NCBI GenBank assembly: GCA_010405405.1
Contig: MU004232.1
Location: 1,569,481 to 1,633,480 of the forward strand
DNA length: 64,000 bases
Direction of reading: 5' to 3'
Origin: Microthyrium microscopicum
Lineage: Eukaryota; Ascomycota; Dothideomycetes; Microthyriales; Microthyriaceae
The position numbers and the translations under genes are program-made. Below the pieces are notes generated by a model that was given only the letters and a program-made list of their open reading frames with translations, searched no databases and was not told where the DNA came from. Shown here in pieces: positions 24,724 to 36,996 of the stretch. Position 1 is the stretch's first letter; every line of letters starts with the position of its first letter.

Positions 24724-27700
24724 TACCTTAACCTATACTGCTATTTAGATATTTATATGTAATTCTTAACTATTCCTTTATTTATATAAATTATATCTTT
24801 ATTGCGTCAAAATTAATTTCCTATACTTAATCTCTATTATAATTTCTAAAAAAATGCTTCTAAAAGGTACTTATAGTTAGCCTAAATAAGATTATATAAA
24901 TACTACTATTATTAATCTTAAGGTAGATTAACTACTAATACTTATTCTAAATTCTTATAGTAAAAAGAAGACTAATACTACTATAGTTATAATATTAGTA
25001 AAGAGTAGACTACTACTAGAATTTATATTAAGATATTTTAGATATAAATTTATATAGTCTTAGTAAGTAGTAGTACTTTATAGTATACTTATAAAGATAT
25101 ATAATCCTAGTATTAATATATTTACTACTAGATATACTATTAATAACTAGGAAGTAGAAGATATTATTTAGCTATATTAAGTAAGTATTAGTATTAAGAA
25201 GCTAGGTAAGCTAGTAAGTAAAGAAAAGAAGGCTATAACTATTTCTATTAGTATTAAGAACGTAGTTAATAATAATAATAATATTAACTAAGATAATAAT
25301 ATTAATAAAAATATAGGATTTATTATTATAGGAAAGGGTTTACTAAATAGGGTACTATTATTAGTAAAGACTATAAAGGAGAAGTAAGCTTATTAATATA
25401 CTTAAGAATTAGCTAAGCTTTAAGAGTAGCTTTAAGTTACTATTATAATAATAGTAATAGTAGTAATAAATAACGTTACTATTATATCTATACTAGTAGT
25501 TATAAAGAAGGTAGTATTAGTTAAGAATAAAGCTACTAGAACTACTTAAGATATAGTTACTAGCTTAGAGAATAGTAAAATTAAAGAGGATAAAGTTAAG
25601 TAGCTAAGTAATAATAAGCTAGCTAAGAATAAAAGTAATACTATTATTAGTAATAATATAAATAATAATCTATTCTATTATAGTAATAACTTTCTAGTAT
25701 ATAAGGTTAGTATTAAGATAAGAATATTTACTTAAAGTAGTTTAGTATTCTTTAAGAAGATAATACTATTAATAGAGAGGAAGAATTTTTATATTAACGT
25801 CCTTAATAATAAGCTTTATAATATAGATAAATATACTAAGAACTACTAATATACTATTTTAGCTATTAATATTAATTAAAAGTTTTTTTATAATTATTAT
25901 ACTAAAACCTATAGCTATATAGAAGTAATTATATATACTTAATAAAATTTATAAGTTAAAGCTATAGATTACTACTTTTAGAGTAACTTTAAGAGTAGTA
26001 ACTTTTATATAGTTACTATTATTACTAGATTTAATCTAACTAACGTTAAGAATATTATTACTCTAGCCTTAGAGCTCTTACTAAAGGGTTTAGAAATATA
26101 TATAAATTTACTAACTTACTATTTAAATACTATTACTAATTAATATAAGAATTATAGGCTTATTTATACTATAAAGAGATCTATTAAAGAGTAGATATCT
26201 AGAAGGTAGTTATATAATACTAACTATCTTAACTAAGGTAGATTATACTAAAAGGATTCTAAAACTAGTACTTATTATAATATTATTAATACTTAATATT
26301 AGTAATAAGCTTTTATAATAAATATAGGTAAAGCTATAGAAGTTAATACTTCTCTATATTTAGTTATTTTTTAAATAAGAACTTAGGACATAGTTAGTAC
26401 TAAGCTTACTTTTAGAGGTACTTAATTAACTATTTATAATATCTTAAGTAACGTATCTTAGGCTTAGTAAGAATTATAAGAATCCTTAGAAACTTAGTAA
26501 CTTTAGGACTAATAAAATAGGATTACTACTTAAGTTAATTATTAGGCTAAATAAGCTTAGGCTACTTAGAATACTACTAAGCTTTATAAAGTAGTATTAA
26601 ACTAGTAAATAGACTATATAAAACATAATTACTAAAAGGATAATTAATAAGAATAAGATATTACTACTTATTAAATAGAGAAAGAAGAGGCTAAGAAAGA
26701 GGCTAGAGAGTTATAATAAAAATAGCGTAAGCTATAAAAGATAATATTAGTATCTTAAATACGTTCTATTATATCTTCTTCTATTTAACCTTTAATTTAA
26801 CCTTTTTTAGTATAGTAATAATTTTAATTACTTTATACTATACTAAATACTAAGCTTTAGTAAGTATTTTAATCTTATTTTTTATTACTAGCTTTATATT
26901 ATAGTTAGCTTTTATTTCCTTTTCTTAGTTATAAGTATTATATTATTATTTAGTATAGTACTAACTTAGAATTATATAGTTATAAACTCTTTATCTCTTC
27001 TTACTTTTTAACTATTATTAAATATAGGTTATATTTCTTCTTCTTCTTTTATAATTATATTAACTACTTTAGCTCTTTCTTCTCTATAATCTTTATTCTA
27101 AAGTAGTAGATTACTAAGTTATTTATTTATAAGTAGCACTAATAAATAACCTACTAGCTTAATTAATCTTAGATATACTAATATTAAACTTACTAATAAG
27201 TTTTTTTAGTAAAAGATTTATATTAAAAAGGCCTATATTATTAGTTAGAAAAGGTACTACTATATAATTAGGTCTTATAGGTAAATATTAATAAATATAT
27301 AAGATAGTATAGTATAAATAATAGAAATTATAAAGCTATATATAAAATATAATATATCTAAGTAAATTATTAAGTTATTTAATTTATTAATTTCTTAGTA
27401 CTATATATAAGTTAGAGAATAGTATTTTAGTTATAAGATAATCTATATTTATAATAACTTAGAAATCTATAGGCTAATATAAAGATATAATTAGGTAAGT
27501 AATATAAAGGTTTAAATTATTACTAATACGTTATTACGTTTAAATTTAATAGATATAGGTTCTTTTCTACTTAAAAATAATAAAAGAAATTATAGGTTTA
27601 TATCTATAATTTTTAGATCTTATTTTTATATGCTAGTAAAAAAAATTATACTATATTTTAGAGATTTTTAGATCTTTTTAACTATTATTACTATTTTTTA

Positions 27701-28610
27701 ACTATAATAGATATTATCTTTTTATTTTTTGTTAGTGCTTTAGATAGTAGCTTTTAACTAGCTTACCTTTATAGTAATTAAAAATATTTAGTTTTAATAG
27801 AATAATAGCTTAGTAACGTTTGTAATAGAAAATTACGCTAATCTCTACCTCTTTATAAATTCTTATAGTAATAAGAATTACTCCTAAAATTTAGTAATTA
27901 TCTAAACTTACTCTAAAAATATATATATACTAATATTATTAGATTTATCTTTATTTATTAATATCTTAATATATTTAAATACTATTACTATTAATACCTA
28001 TTTATAGCTAGATATAATCTATCTACTCTTCCTTATACTACTAGCGTTTATTTACTTTATTATTATATAAGTAAATCTCTTTACTAATAGTTCTACTATA
28101 ATTTAACTCTATCTCTTACTATTAGTAGCTTAATAATCTCTATACTAATACCTATTTATAGACTAACTTAGCCCTTTTATAATCTCTCTTTTCTAATACT
28201 TAAGTATTTATAAGTCTAGCTATAGTATATTAGGTATTTATTAAATACTTCCTTAATGCTAAGTAGTATCTAGTTTATTTTTATAATTTTATTAGTAACT
28301 TCTTTACTTCTTTCTTAATATTAAAGTAATAGCCTAATTAGTATTAGGTATTAGTACTTTATTATTACTAATTAAATATTTCTCTAGTATTTAGTATAAA
28401 TATAGACTATCTATAAATAAGATCTTCTTAATATAGTAAAGTTTAGTATTAAAGGAGTATAAAATATACTTATTACTTACTATTCTTTAATTCTTCTTTA
28501 TCTTCTTTATTTAATATTAAACTTTAGTACTATTAATAGCTAATATTATTACTTTATTACTAGTATTAGTATAGCTTTACTAATTCTATATAATACTATT
28601 AAAACTTAGG

Positions 28611-28759
28611 TTAACTTATTCTTAGTATATATTTCTATTCTATTTACTTTTTTTTTAAATTAACTTACCTTTTAGTATACGTTCTTATTTTATCTACTTC
28701 TTCTTTAGGTTAACTTACTTTTTAGTATATATTTTTATTTTATCTACTTCTTTTTTAGG
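28611..28759 (+). repeat. Minisatellite, about 50-bp unit, 3 copies
   Basis: Units start TTAACTTA at 28611, 28660 and 28710, and a fourth start TTAACTCT at 28760 breaks off. Each contains TTTAGTATA, TTTTATTTTATCTACTTC-like sequence and a T-tract. Lies inside the RIP-saturated element; the unit length is not a multiple of three. Confidence 0.8.
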
Positions 28760-28777
28760 TTAACTCTCTCTTCTAAC

Positions 28778-28908
28778 TTTACTAATTTGCTATTTTAAAG
28801 GAATACTATAAGAGATTAGGCTTTACTAGCTTGCTATTCTAAAGGAATATTATAAGAGGTTAAGCTCTATTAGCTTACTATTCTAAAAGGGATACTAAAT
28901 AAGCTAAA
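28778..28908 (+). repeat. Second minisatellite, 44-bp unit, about 3 copies
   Basis: Units start at 28778, 28822 and 28866 and share CTAATTTGCTATTTTAAAGG-like cores (third copy partly diverged). Directly follows the 50-bp minisatellite. Confidence 0.8.
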
Positions 28909-29323
28909 ACTTTACTACTACTAGATTACTACTATCTAAAGGTAGTAAAAAGATTCCTAAAACTTTCTCTTTACTAATATATGCCTCTACTATATTAAAA
29001 AATACTATTCTCTATATAGGATTCTAATATCTATAACTTTACTTCTATATCTCTTTTATATTATAAAAGTATATAAAAATAAATACTCTAGTTTACTAGC
29101 CTTAATAATATTATTAAGAAAGTTAAGATTTTATGCCTCTTAGCTCTTTTATTTCTAATAAAGTATTAAAGGTTATAAAGACTTTATCCCTTCTAGTATT
29201 TTATCTTTATATTATCTTTATAAATTATAGGTTAAGATACTCTTTAGTATATATTTCCTTAATATTATTAAAGCTATTAAGACTTTATAATATTATATTA
29301 AAAGAAAATTAAAAGAACTTAGG

Positions 29324-29394
29324 CTATACTAGCTAGTAGTTTTTATTTATACTTACTATATATATATATAAAAAAGGACTACTAGCTAGTATAG
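29324..29394. repeat. Perfect 17-bp inverted repeat with 37-bp spacer
   Basis: CTATACTAGCTAGTAGT at 29324-29340 pairs exactly with 29378-29394. The spacer is T/A-rich with an alternating TA run. Within the RIP block; it could be the ends of a tiny nested element or a chance product of low complexity. Confidence 0.65.
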
Positions 29395-32368
29395 AATAGT
29401 TATATAATATTACCTTTATTAGTAACTATCTTTAATATTATTTAAGTTTATATTATTATTATAACTAGTATTACTACTTTATTTTCTATATATACTTTTA
29501 ATATAAGCTTTTCTACTTATTATCTTTCTCTACTAACTACTAACTAGATTATAGTTTACTTAGATTATTACTTTACTACTTAATTCTTAACTTAGTAATA
29601 GGCTTTAGCCTTAAGTAATTATATTCTTTACTAGTTATATTTTATAGTAATTTACTTTCTTATTAATAATTAGGTAGTACTATAAAAATTTATAAAGTAT
29701 TATTAATTTTCTCTTCTTTTTATTTCTTTTATAAACTACTTTATATAATTAAATCTTTTATATTTAAGTACTTTATATACTCTAAGTACTTTATATATTT
29801 TATACTTTTACTAAACCTTATTAAATTATCTTCTCTTACTAATTCTTATTATAATAGTTTAGCTACTAATTAATACTCTACTTATAGGCTTTTTAGCCTT
29901 TAAAGCTTACTATAAGTAGGTAACCTATAATATAGTTCTTAGCTTTAAAGATTAGGGCTTTATTCTTAATATTCTTAGACTACTAAAAGGTAGTATTTAA
30001 TCTTCTAAGTCCTATATAAAAGGCTTTATATTTAGTACTATATATATAGTATAAACTAGTAGACTAACTATTATTACTATTAATATTACTAATCTAATTA
30101 TTAATTATATAATTAAATAGATTATAATTAATACTAATATAAGTTTATACTCTTAATTTACTATTCTTAGCTAATAAATATAGGATTTATAGGTTCTATG
30201 TCTAATTAACTATAAATCTTATTTAAGTTATCTTAGTAGTTACTATATACCTAGTAAATATAGTATTAATTTATATCTTATTACTCTAAATAAGAGTAAT
30301 ATCTTCTTTAGTAAGTATTTCTTAAATAAGAACTTTATTACTAGTCCTAGTATCTAATAATTCTCTTTTAAAGCTATTATCCTTTATAGTTAAGGCGACT
30401 TAAACTATAGATATATAAGTCTTAATAAATAATATAATGCTTACTAGAATCTTTACTACTTTATTTCTTAGTATTATACTTAGTAATAGTAAGATTTTTA
30501 TAGATATATTAGTTATTCTAACTTTTAGGATAATATATACTTAAACTATATTCTATATAGTAATATCTTAACTTATAATAAGTATATATAAAATAATAAT
30601 ATATTTATTTTACTAAACTTTTTTATAGTATAGAAACTAAGCAAAATAATTTTTTCTATTATTAAGAATAACCTCTTAGGCCTATTATAGTTTTAGAAGT
30701 ATTAGATAGATACTAAGGGGTTAATATTATAGATTTTAAAGTCCTATAGATTCTTATTATTATTTTAATAGTTTTTATTTATATAATTATATTCTTGTAA
30801 TAAAATTTAATATTAGAATAGTTAGAATAAGAATAAACTAAAAATTAGGATCTAGATAATATAATAGCTTATTTTTAATTTATATTATAATAATAGGATA
30901 TCTAATATACTACTTTTAATACTAATTCTAACTTAAATATTAGTAATATAAGATATATTAAATTTTAATATTTTAACTTTAATATTCTTTCTAATCTATA
31001 GTACCTAATATCTAAATCTAACCTTTTTTATATTGCTATATAAAATTATAAAATCTATATACTTCTATACTTTTATAATATATACTACTAGCTATATATT
31101 AAAACTATCTTTTAATAAAGTAATTATATTTACTTACTCTAATAGTATACTTTAAGAATTTACTAAAGTTAGTAAACTTACTATGCTTTACTATTTAATT
31201 CCTCTTTATTTAGGCCTTTAATATACTAAACGTAAGCTTAATAGGATTAAAATTAGGTAAATATAGTAGTAGATATTAAATAATATAGCTAGTATCTTTT
31301 AATAATCTTTTAATATTTAAATTTATATAAATTAAAATATTATTAAGGACTATAACTAGTATTTAATTACTTTACTTAGTAAAGTGCTTTAGTATTATAG
31401 GTATAAGTTTAGTCTTAATCTATTTATAAAACTATTTCTTATTCTAATATCTTAATTTAAAACTAGTATAAGGAAAATATTTTTCTAGTATTATAGTAAT
31501 AATAATAGACTAAGTTTTTTCTTAAGTTAGGCTTTAGATATACTATAATAGTTCTCTAATTAAACTATATACTTTATTATACTAACTAGTTTTTTTATTA
31601 AAGATAGATTTATTAAGGAATACTAGTTTATTTAATTTAAATTAGCTTATAGACTAGTAATATAACTAGCGTAGTTAATTACTCTAAGTATATAATATTT
31701 AGATAAGCTTTTTATAAGTTTACTTATACTATACTAGTATATAAGATATTATAAACTATAAGATATTCTTCTTAATCTCTTATTATAGCTAATACTTTAT
31801 CTTTTACTATAATATTTAGCTAAAGCTTAATATATACTAAAGTAGAGACTTCTTATCTTTAGTAGTAAGTTACTAAGAGTTACTATAAGATAGAAATTAT
31901 AGAGAGTATATAGATCTATACTTATTAAGGTTAGATTATATTTTATTAACTATTTTATAAGAATATTTTATAGAATTAGTAATAGCTAAAGAAGTTTAAT
32001 CTAGGCTACTATATTACTCTAGCTTATTATACTATATCTTAGTTAAAGGGCATTTTCTAGACTAGTACTTTATTATTTATTATTTTCTAGTAGCTAATAT
32101 TAATTAATATATATATTAATTAAGTCTTAAAAAGGATACTAGCTTAGGATTACTTATAATTATATTAGAAGCTACTTAATCTAATTTAGGATTAGATATA
32201 GTTAAGCTTATTATAATATCTATATAGATAAATCTAGGAAAATTACTACGCTAGAAGTAATAAAATATATAAAAATACGTAATTTATACGTAATAGAGTA
32301 ATTAAAATGCATAGATATGATAGGGTAAGATAATATGTAGAAATAACTAAATATTGAGTGTGAAGATG

Positions 32369-32425
32369 TAGTATTTTTGCACAAAAGGCCCGTGCAGATC
32401 GCCTTAAATCCTGCATCCTACAAAT
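32369..32425 (-). repeat. Right terminal inverted repeat (57 bp)
   Basis: Reverse complement of the left repeat. It retains CpA sites that the interior has lost, so the edge of the element escaped most mutation. Confidence 0.9.
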
Positions 32426-32642
32426 CAAGAACCTGTTATCAACCCTGGCCGATTTGACGTCATGAAATGCATCGTTGATCCTCTGCTCGTGTGGACGTGA
32501 ACTACTTCTCATCTCTCGCGTATTAGTTCTGCCAAATCTAAATCAATATTCTACTTCAGCAAAGACTTCTCCGTGGCCAAAAAATCCCTCATCTAACCAC
32601 TATTCCCGAACTCACATCACCACATCCACACCAAACAAAAAC

Positions 32643-33253
32643 ATGCCTGGCCCAGCAGTCCAGCAACGACCCAGACCTGGAACTTCTGTCGTCTCTAGAG
32701 GTGGTCGAACAGCCGTAAGCACCGTCTCGAAGCGAGGAGGTCCCAACGGACTTTCAAGAACTGCTGCTGCCGCAAAGAAGACACCACCAGTTCCACAGCA
32801 AGCCAACGGCGTATCTCCTTTTGAGATCATGGCAGGGCGAATTGCAAACAGAGTGGCCGACATGGCAGAGAATATCACCTTTTCCGAGAAACCACCGTAA
32901 GTTTACCCTTTCTCTGTCGTGATGCTGTAAGCTGCTTAATGCTGACAATTAAAAGACCAAAACAAGTTGAATTCGAAACACAGCAGAATGGCCGCAAAAA
33001 GGTTCCTCGCAAGCTCGAAATCCGTCTCCCCAACGCCAATGCCAATGGCGTCAAGTTCTCCGCACCATTCCTCGACAATCTGCTAGGCAAGATGTTGAGC
33101 TTGCAGAATCGCATGCTCATGACCGGCTCAGACCTCGCTGCCAGTGAAGCAGATGACAGCACCAAGCGAGATCAATTCGAGCAGAGCGCTGAGCTCTCAA
33201 GGATAATTGCACTAATCTGTGCAGAAAAGGCACGGCAAGGTGTGGAGACATGA
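32643..33253 (+). CDS. Conserved-looking protein of unknown function
   Basis: Two exons (32643-32896, 32956-33253) with a 59-bp intron (GTAAGT donor) give 183 residues. I do not recognise the family. Residues 1-55 are basic, Pro/Ala/Gly-rich and probably disordered (RPRPGTSVVSRGGRTAVSTV). Residues 56-183 look folded and mostly helical: GVSPFEIMAGRIANRVADMA, KVPRKLEIRLPNANANGVKF, PFLDNLLGKMLSLQNRMLM and SAELSRIIALICAEKARQG. No signal peptide or membrane helix. The start has a reasonable context (AAACATGCC) and follows a typical CA-rich fungal leader. The gene starts only 217 bp from the right end of the RIP-saturated element, so its promoter is short or has been displaced. A nuclear or chromosome-associated small protein would fit, but that is speculation. 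Confidence 0.7.
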
Positions 33254-34135
33254 CGCGGGTTTACTTAGCTCTGATTTTGAAGCACTCGTGGAGTTTGGAT
33301 GGGAACAATGACGAATATGAGGATTATGTATTTTTAAAACCCCCAAATGAAGCTATTTCGAAGTTGTGTTTCAGTCACCGCTGCAACGGCCAAACTCACG
33401 TTTTCTGCACGCTGTCGATCGCTCTGGTCCACAAATTCAATATTGCAGCTTGATATGATTGGTGTAGAGGTTGTCACTAAACCACGTTCCGCGCCGTTAC
33501 CATGCGGTCCCAAGTGCAGTGCGAACCATTCTGAAAGATTAGGAAAGAGCGTTTTCTGCTACATCATAACATCTCGTGAGAAATTTCAGGTACCTTCGTA
33601 CCGTATCTCAGGATCTCGATAATACCTACTCGTATCCAGTGCACATCGACGTCATTCGTATAACCGCCACCGAATTGCGGAGGCGGGTATGCTAGGATTA
33701 TTTCTGGTTTGGCTTTATGCATACAGGGTCTCAAACCTGCAGAACTAGCTACCTCGTGGTGTGGCGGTGCAATGTAAAAGGATTGGATTGTCATTATTTG
33801 TACCCAAGTAGAAAAAGATCAACAAGGGCAAGGAATCTAGACCATAGCTTCGGGCCTTCTTTTTTGCAGATGCGTGAGTAGTACTATACCTTATCTTCGA
33901 ACCAGAAAATGGCATTTACTACAACTTGTGAAGCTGTACAGCTACTCAGCAGTCGAGGACGTTGTGAGACTATCAGATGAGAGGCCCGTCCAAGTATTCC
34001 GATATATGGTTATATCGATTTGTATGTAAAGGTCGAGTTCGAGAATTTGATTTAATTTTAGGTGTATAAACTAGATCTGCAAAGACTCCCGAAGGCAGGA
34101 CATATATCACGGAACTTCATTGAAATTCAAACGCT
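33254..34135. other. Intergenic, 882 bp
   Basis: Convergent 3' regions. A 76-codon minus-strand frame at 33564-33794 is too short and unsupported. Confidence 0.5.
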
Positions 34136-35486
34136 CTATAGCTTGACGAATCTACCCTTACCTGGGAGCTCAGGGAGCCCTGTAAATCAAGTCAGTCTCG
34201 AGCCTCATATCTCATTTGGGTGGTTCACTTACAGCTATCGATGGGCTCCTTCACTTGATCCTTGACGGTGCACTTATTCATAGCCGCAACACCTTGCGAC
34301 TTGAGTGGCTTTCCGTTCTCGCAAGCCTGGAACATGCACTGGTTGTCCATAGCCCGTTGGAGCGAATCGCCCTTCCATCCGAAAAGGTAATCAGCGTGGG
34401 TTCCGTATCCCTTGGCATCACCGAAACTTAGCACGAATGGGTTGGAGCCGTCTTTGGGCCACATGTTATTGAATTGCGTGGTGTCCCAGAGAGTCTCGTA
34501 GGCGACTTGGGGCACTCTGACTGGGTGGGAGGCTGGGCATGGGCCGGCTGGGGAGAAGGCTTCTTTGGTGGTGGTGTACATGTGGTCTTGATGGTTGGGG
34601 CTGTCGAGGTTCTTTCCGTCCCAGCATCTGGTGGATTTGTTAGTATGTGGTGAGGCAGTGACCGTTGATGTAGGGTACGTACGAGGGGAAATGGTGGACA
34701 GTCATGATACCGCCTTTGCATGGCTTGTTGGGGAAGGTGGTAAGCTCTGGGAATCGAGTATTCTTGTTGTCGAGACACACGAAGCGGAGACCAGTGTGGG
34801 TGTCGCTTCCACCGTGAGATGGGGCGCCGACTGTCATACGGAAACCCTTTATAGTGTTCAGCTTCAAGCAAGATCGAGGTTACTACGGAGAGATATCTTA
34901 CTGGCTTGAAGGATGTGATCTTTGCTTTTCCATTAGAGTTGAACGACTCCTGGGTGTAGTAGATGGTCATGCCACCGTTGATACCGTTTGGTAGCGCAGC
35001 GTTTTGCATGATTGGCACCTTCTTGAATGTACCGTTTGTGGGGTGCTTGAAGAACATCACTGCGGTCTGAATATTTGGTTAGTCTCTTTTTCTTTGAAAT
35101 CATTGTTGCTCCATGACGCTGTGTTCTGCTGCTTTGAAGTCTAGATTGCGCCAAAGCATTTCGCAATGATACACGATTATATTTCTCAAGTTGTAATAAC
35201 TCTCAAACTGATATCGGGCGAAACAGGTCATTCTTACCCAGTAGTTGCTAAAGTCCTCACTGAATGTGCATGTCGTGCAAGTACCCCGTTCACCAACATC
35301 TCCAGTCATGGTCGCATTGAAAGCATTGCCACCAACGATTTGGTGCAAATGAGATGCTGGGAGAGCACCAGGTTGAACGATAGGATCAAGACGCTGGATA
35401 GAAAGTGTAGAGCATCCAAATCGCAGCGCAGCCTGCGAAGGCGCGACCAGCGCGAGAGCGAGAGAAACTTGTTCTGAAATCCTCAT
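34136..35486 (-). CDS. Secreted DUF1996 domain protein
   Basis: Five exons on the minus strand (35486-35238, 35066-34902, 34846-34683, 34627-34233, 34179-34136) give 338 residues. Introns are 53-55 bp except the first (171 bp). The start at 35486 was chosen because it places a signal peptide first (MRISEQVSLALALVAPSQAA); an upstream in-frame ATG does not. DUF1996 (PF09362) landmarks: LRFGCSTLSIQRLDPIVQPG, SHLHQIVGGNAF, CTTCTFSEDFSNYW, FFKHPTNGTFKKVP, NGGMTIYY, GFRMTVGAP, then HFPSCWDGKNLDSPNHQDHM restored across intron 3, and GDAKGYGTHADYLFGWKGDS. The His-rich and Cys positions of the family are present. Proteins with this domain are extracellular or cell-wall located and often found in pathogens and saprobes; no activity is established. 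The 3' end (WLPELPGKGRFVKL) lacks the WSC or serine-rich tails seen in some relatives. Confidence 0.88.
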
Positions 35487-36996
35487 ATTGAAAAAAATGG
35501 TATAGGTAAAGACAGTGAGTGAGATGTTAACATTCCAATCACGAGAGCTGGACCGTCTCAACCATATGTTAAATCTTTGATCTCTATCATATCTTAATCT
35601 TCCTGGCGGACAAAATTTCCGTTCTGCTGGTATATTTGTCCTTCATCTATTTACCTGCGGGAGGTAGACGGGTTGACAGGAGCGGAATAATATCTGAAGA
35701 TATCTGCACACATGGATTGCCCTGACCTTGGAAAGCTGTATTTTACTTTCGTCAACCTTTCCCAGCTCTTCTTATCTGCTTATTACTCTTACTTACCCGA
35801 TGACTTACACGTAAATTACCAGCACTAAGTCTTTTCGAAAATCGGTCGACATCTGATTAGCTAGGTCCTTGGGTCTATCTCCGAGCTTCAATCTATTGGT
35901 ATTAGCTTCTTGACTTCTACCAGGTATTGTCTTGATAGAACAATGCCCTATCCGGCCGCTTTCTCGGCTTTGAGCTTGAAGTCGAAGTTCTTGCCGGTCC
36001 AAAGAATTACAGTGATTGGCCTGATGTGTTGAGATCTTCGAGGGCACAGAATTCGGTAGTGGACCGGTACAAGGACTTGGGCTAGTCTATATACTTGTTA
36101 TTATTGACTGGTGGTAGAGTCAATATACCTAGTAGTGCTATCGCAGTGTGCCCCATGTGAACATATAATTCTGGACCTTTGGTTCTGATAAGTGATGCTG
36201 CACAATCGCTCTAGAAAATCTATTCTTGGCTACTTCCCTATTAACGGTAATGATGGTTCAAGTAAAAGAAGGAGAACTGGACTTATTCTTATCCTTATCC
36301 TGCTGCTCGCTGCTTCCTGGAGAGCTGTTCGCTTGGCCTGTGACCTTCAGTCAAGCGTGCCTGGTGTTCTTATGGAGACAGAATTACGTTGGTCCGATGC
36401 TGCAATTTCATGTGGAAAGAAATCGTGAACTCAGGTTCTATCGGCAGAAATTGCTTGGAAAATAAGTTGTTTATAGGAGGTTCTAGGCCTGTATGCTGAT
36501 CGTTGAGTTGCGAGCACATCAACAACAAGAACAACAATATCAACGATCTGTATGTTGGCTGACAGTACTTAAGTTAGAAAGGCCCCTTTCTCGTTATTGT
36601 TTTGAATGGCTCCCGAAAAATCATATAAAGAGTCGTGAGTCGTAGTAACAGGTAAAGATAGTACCTAAGGCATCGGCTATCAGCATGTAAACTGGCGATC
36701 AACTCCAGACCTTTTGATCAACATTAACCTTCCCACTCTCTCCTTTAAACTGCTTGATTGATTCTCTTGTGGCGGTGCAATACGGTTGTACATCGACGTC
36801 ATGCATGGAGTAAACCATTCCATGGTGTTGACCCCTGTAGAACCACGCCCTCGCCACCAAAACGCAGAGGCAAACAAGCAAGGAAGTATTGCATGAGGGG
36901 TCCAGCCTTGCAAGCCTTCGATGTCACTGTTGCTAATCTTACTATTTTCAAGTTCTACTTCAAAAATATTCATACTGTTATGATATTTCTTCAATC
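35487..36996. other. Divergent intergenic region, 1.5 kb
   Basis: No supported gene. Short frames at 36192-36465 are overlapping and lack motifs. Confidence 0.5.

Larger units (their letters stand above)
24667..32425. mobile_element. 7.76-kb inverted-repeat element, RIP-saturated
   Basis: A block of extremely AT-rich sequence bounded by 57-bp inverted repeats identical at 55 of 57 positions. Inside, CpA and TpG are almost absent and TpA is abundant, the product of repeat-induced point mutation carried to saturation; no coding capacity survives. Both mismatches between the repeats (CGA/CAA and GCA/GTA) are C-to-T type. G exceeds C on the plus strand from about 24.9 to 26.75 kb, and C exceeds G from there to about 30 kb, suggesting two originally convergent coding blocks. 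Inverted ends favour a cut-and-paste DNA transposon. Superfamily is not assignable: no transposase motif is left, and the only possible target duplication is CA. It is inserted between the divergent promoters of the acyltransferase and the unknown gene at 32643. Confidence 0.75.

Noticed and set aside
24667-32425. The AT-rich block as a centromere or a mitochondrial insertion
   Set aside because: Defined inverted-repeat ends, 7.8-kb size and near-total CpA/TpG loss fit a RIP-mutated repeat; no mitochondrial genes or tRNAs are visible.
24610-32440. Shared AACCTGTT words on both sides of the element as a target-site duplication
   Set aside because: They lie at unequal distances from the ends (about 50 bp on the left, a few bp on the right), so they cannot be a target duplication; only CA directly abuts both ends.
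33564-33794. 76-codon minus-strand frame, with faint word sharing (GTGGCGGTGCAAT) with about 36768
   Set aside because: Too short, and the shared words are in different relative arrangement; no gene supported.
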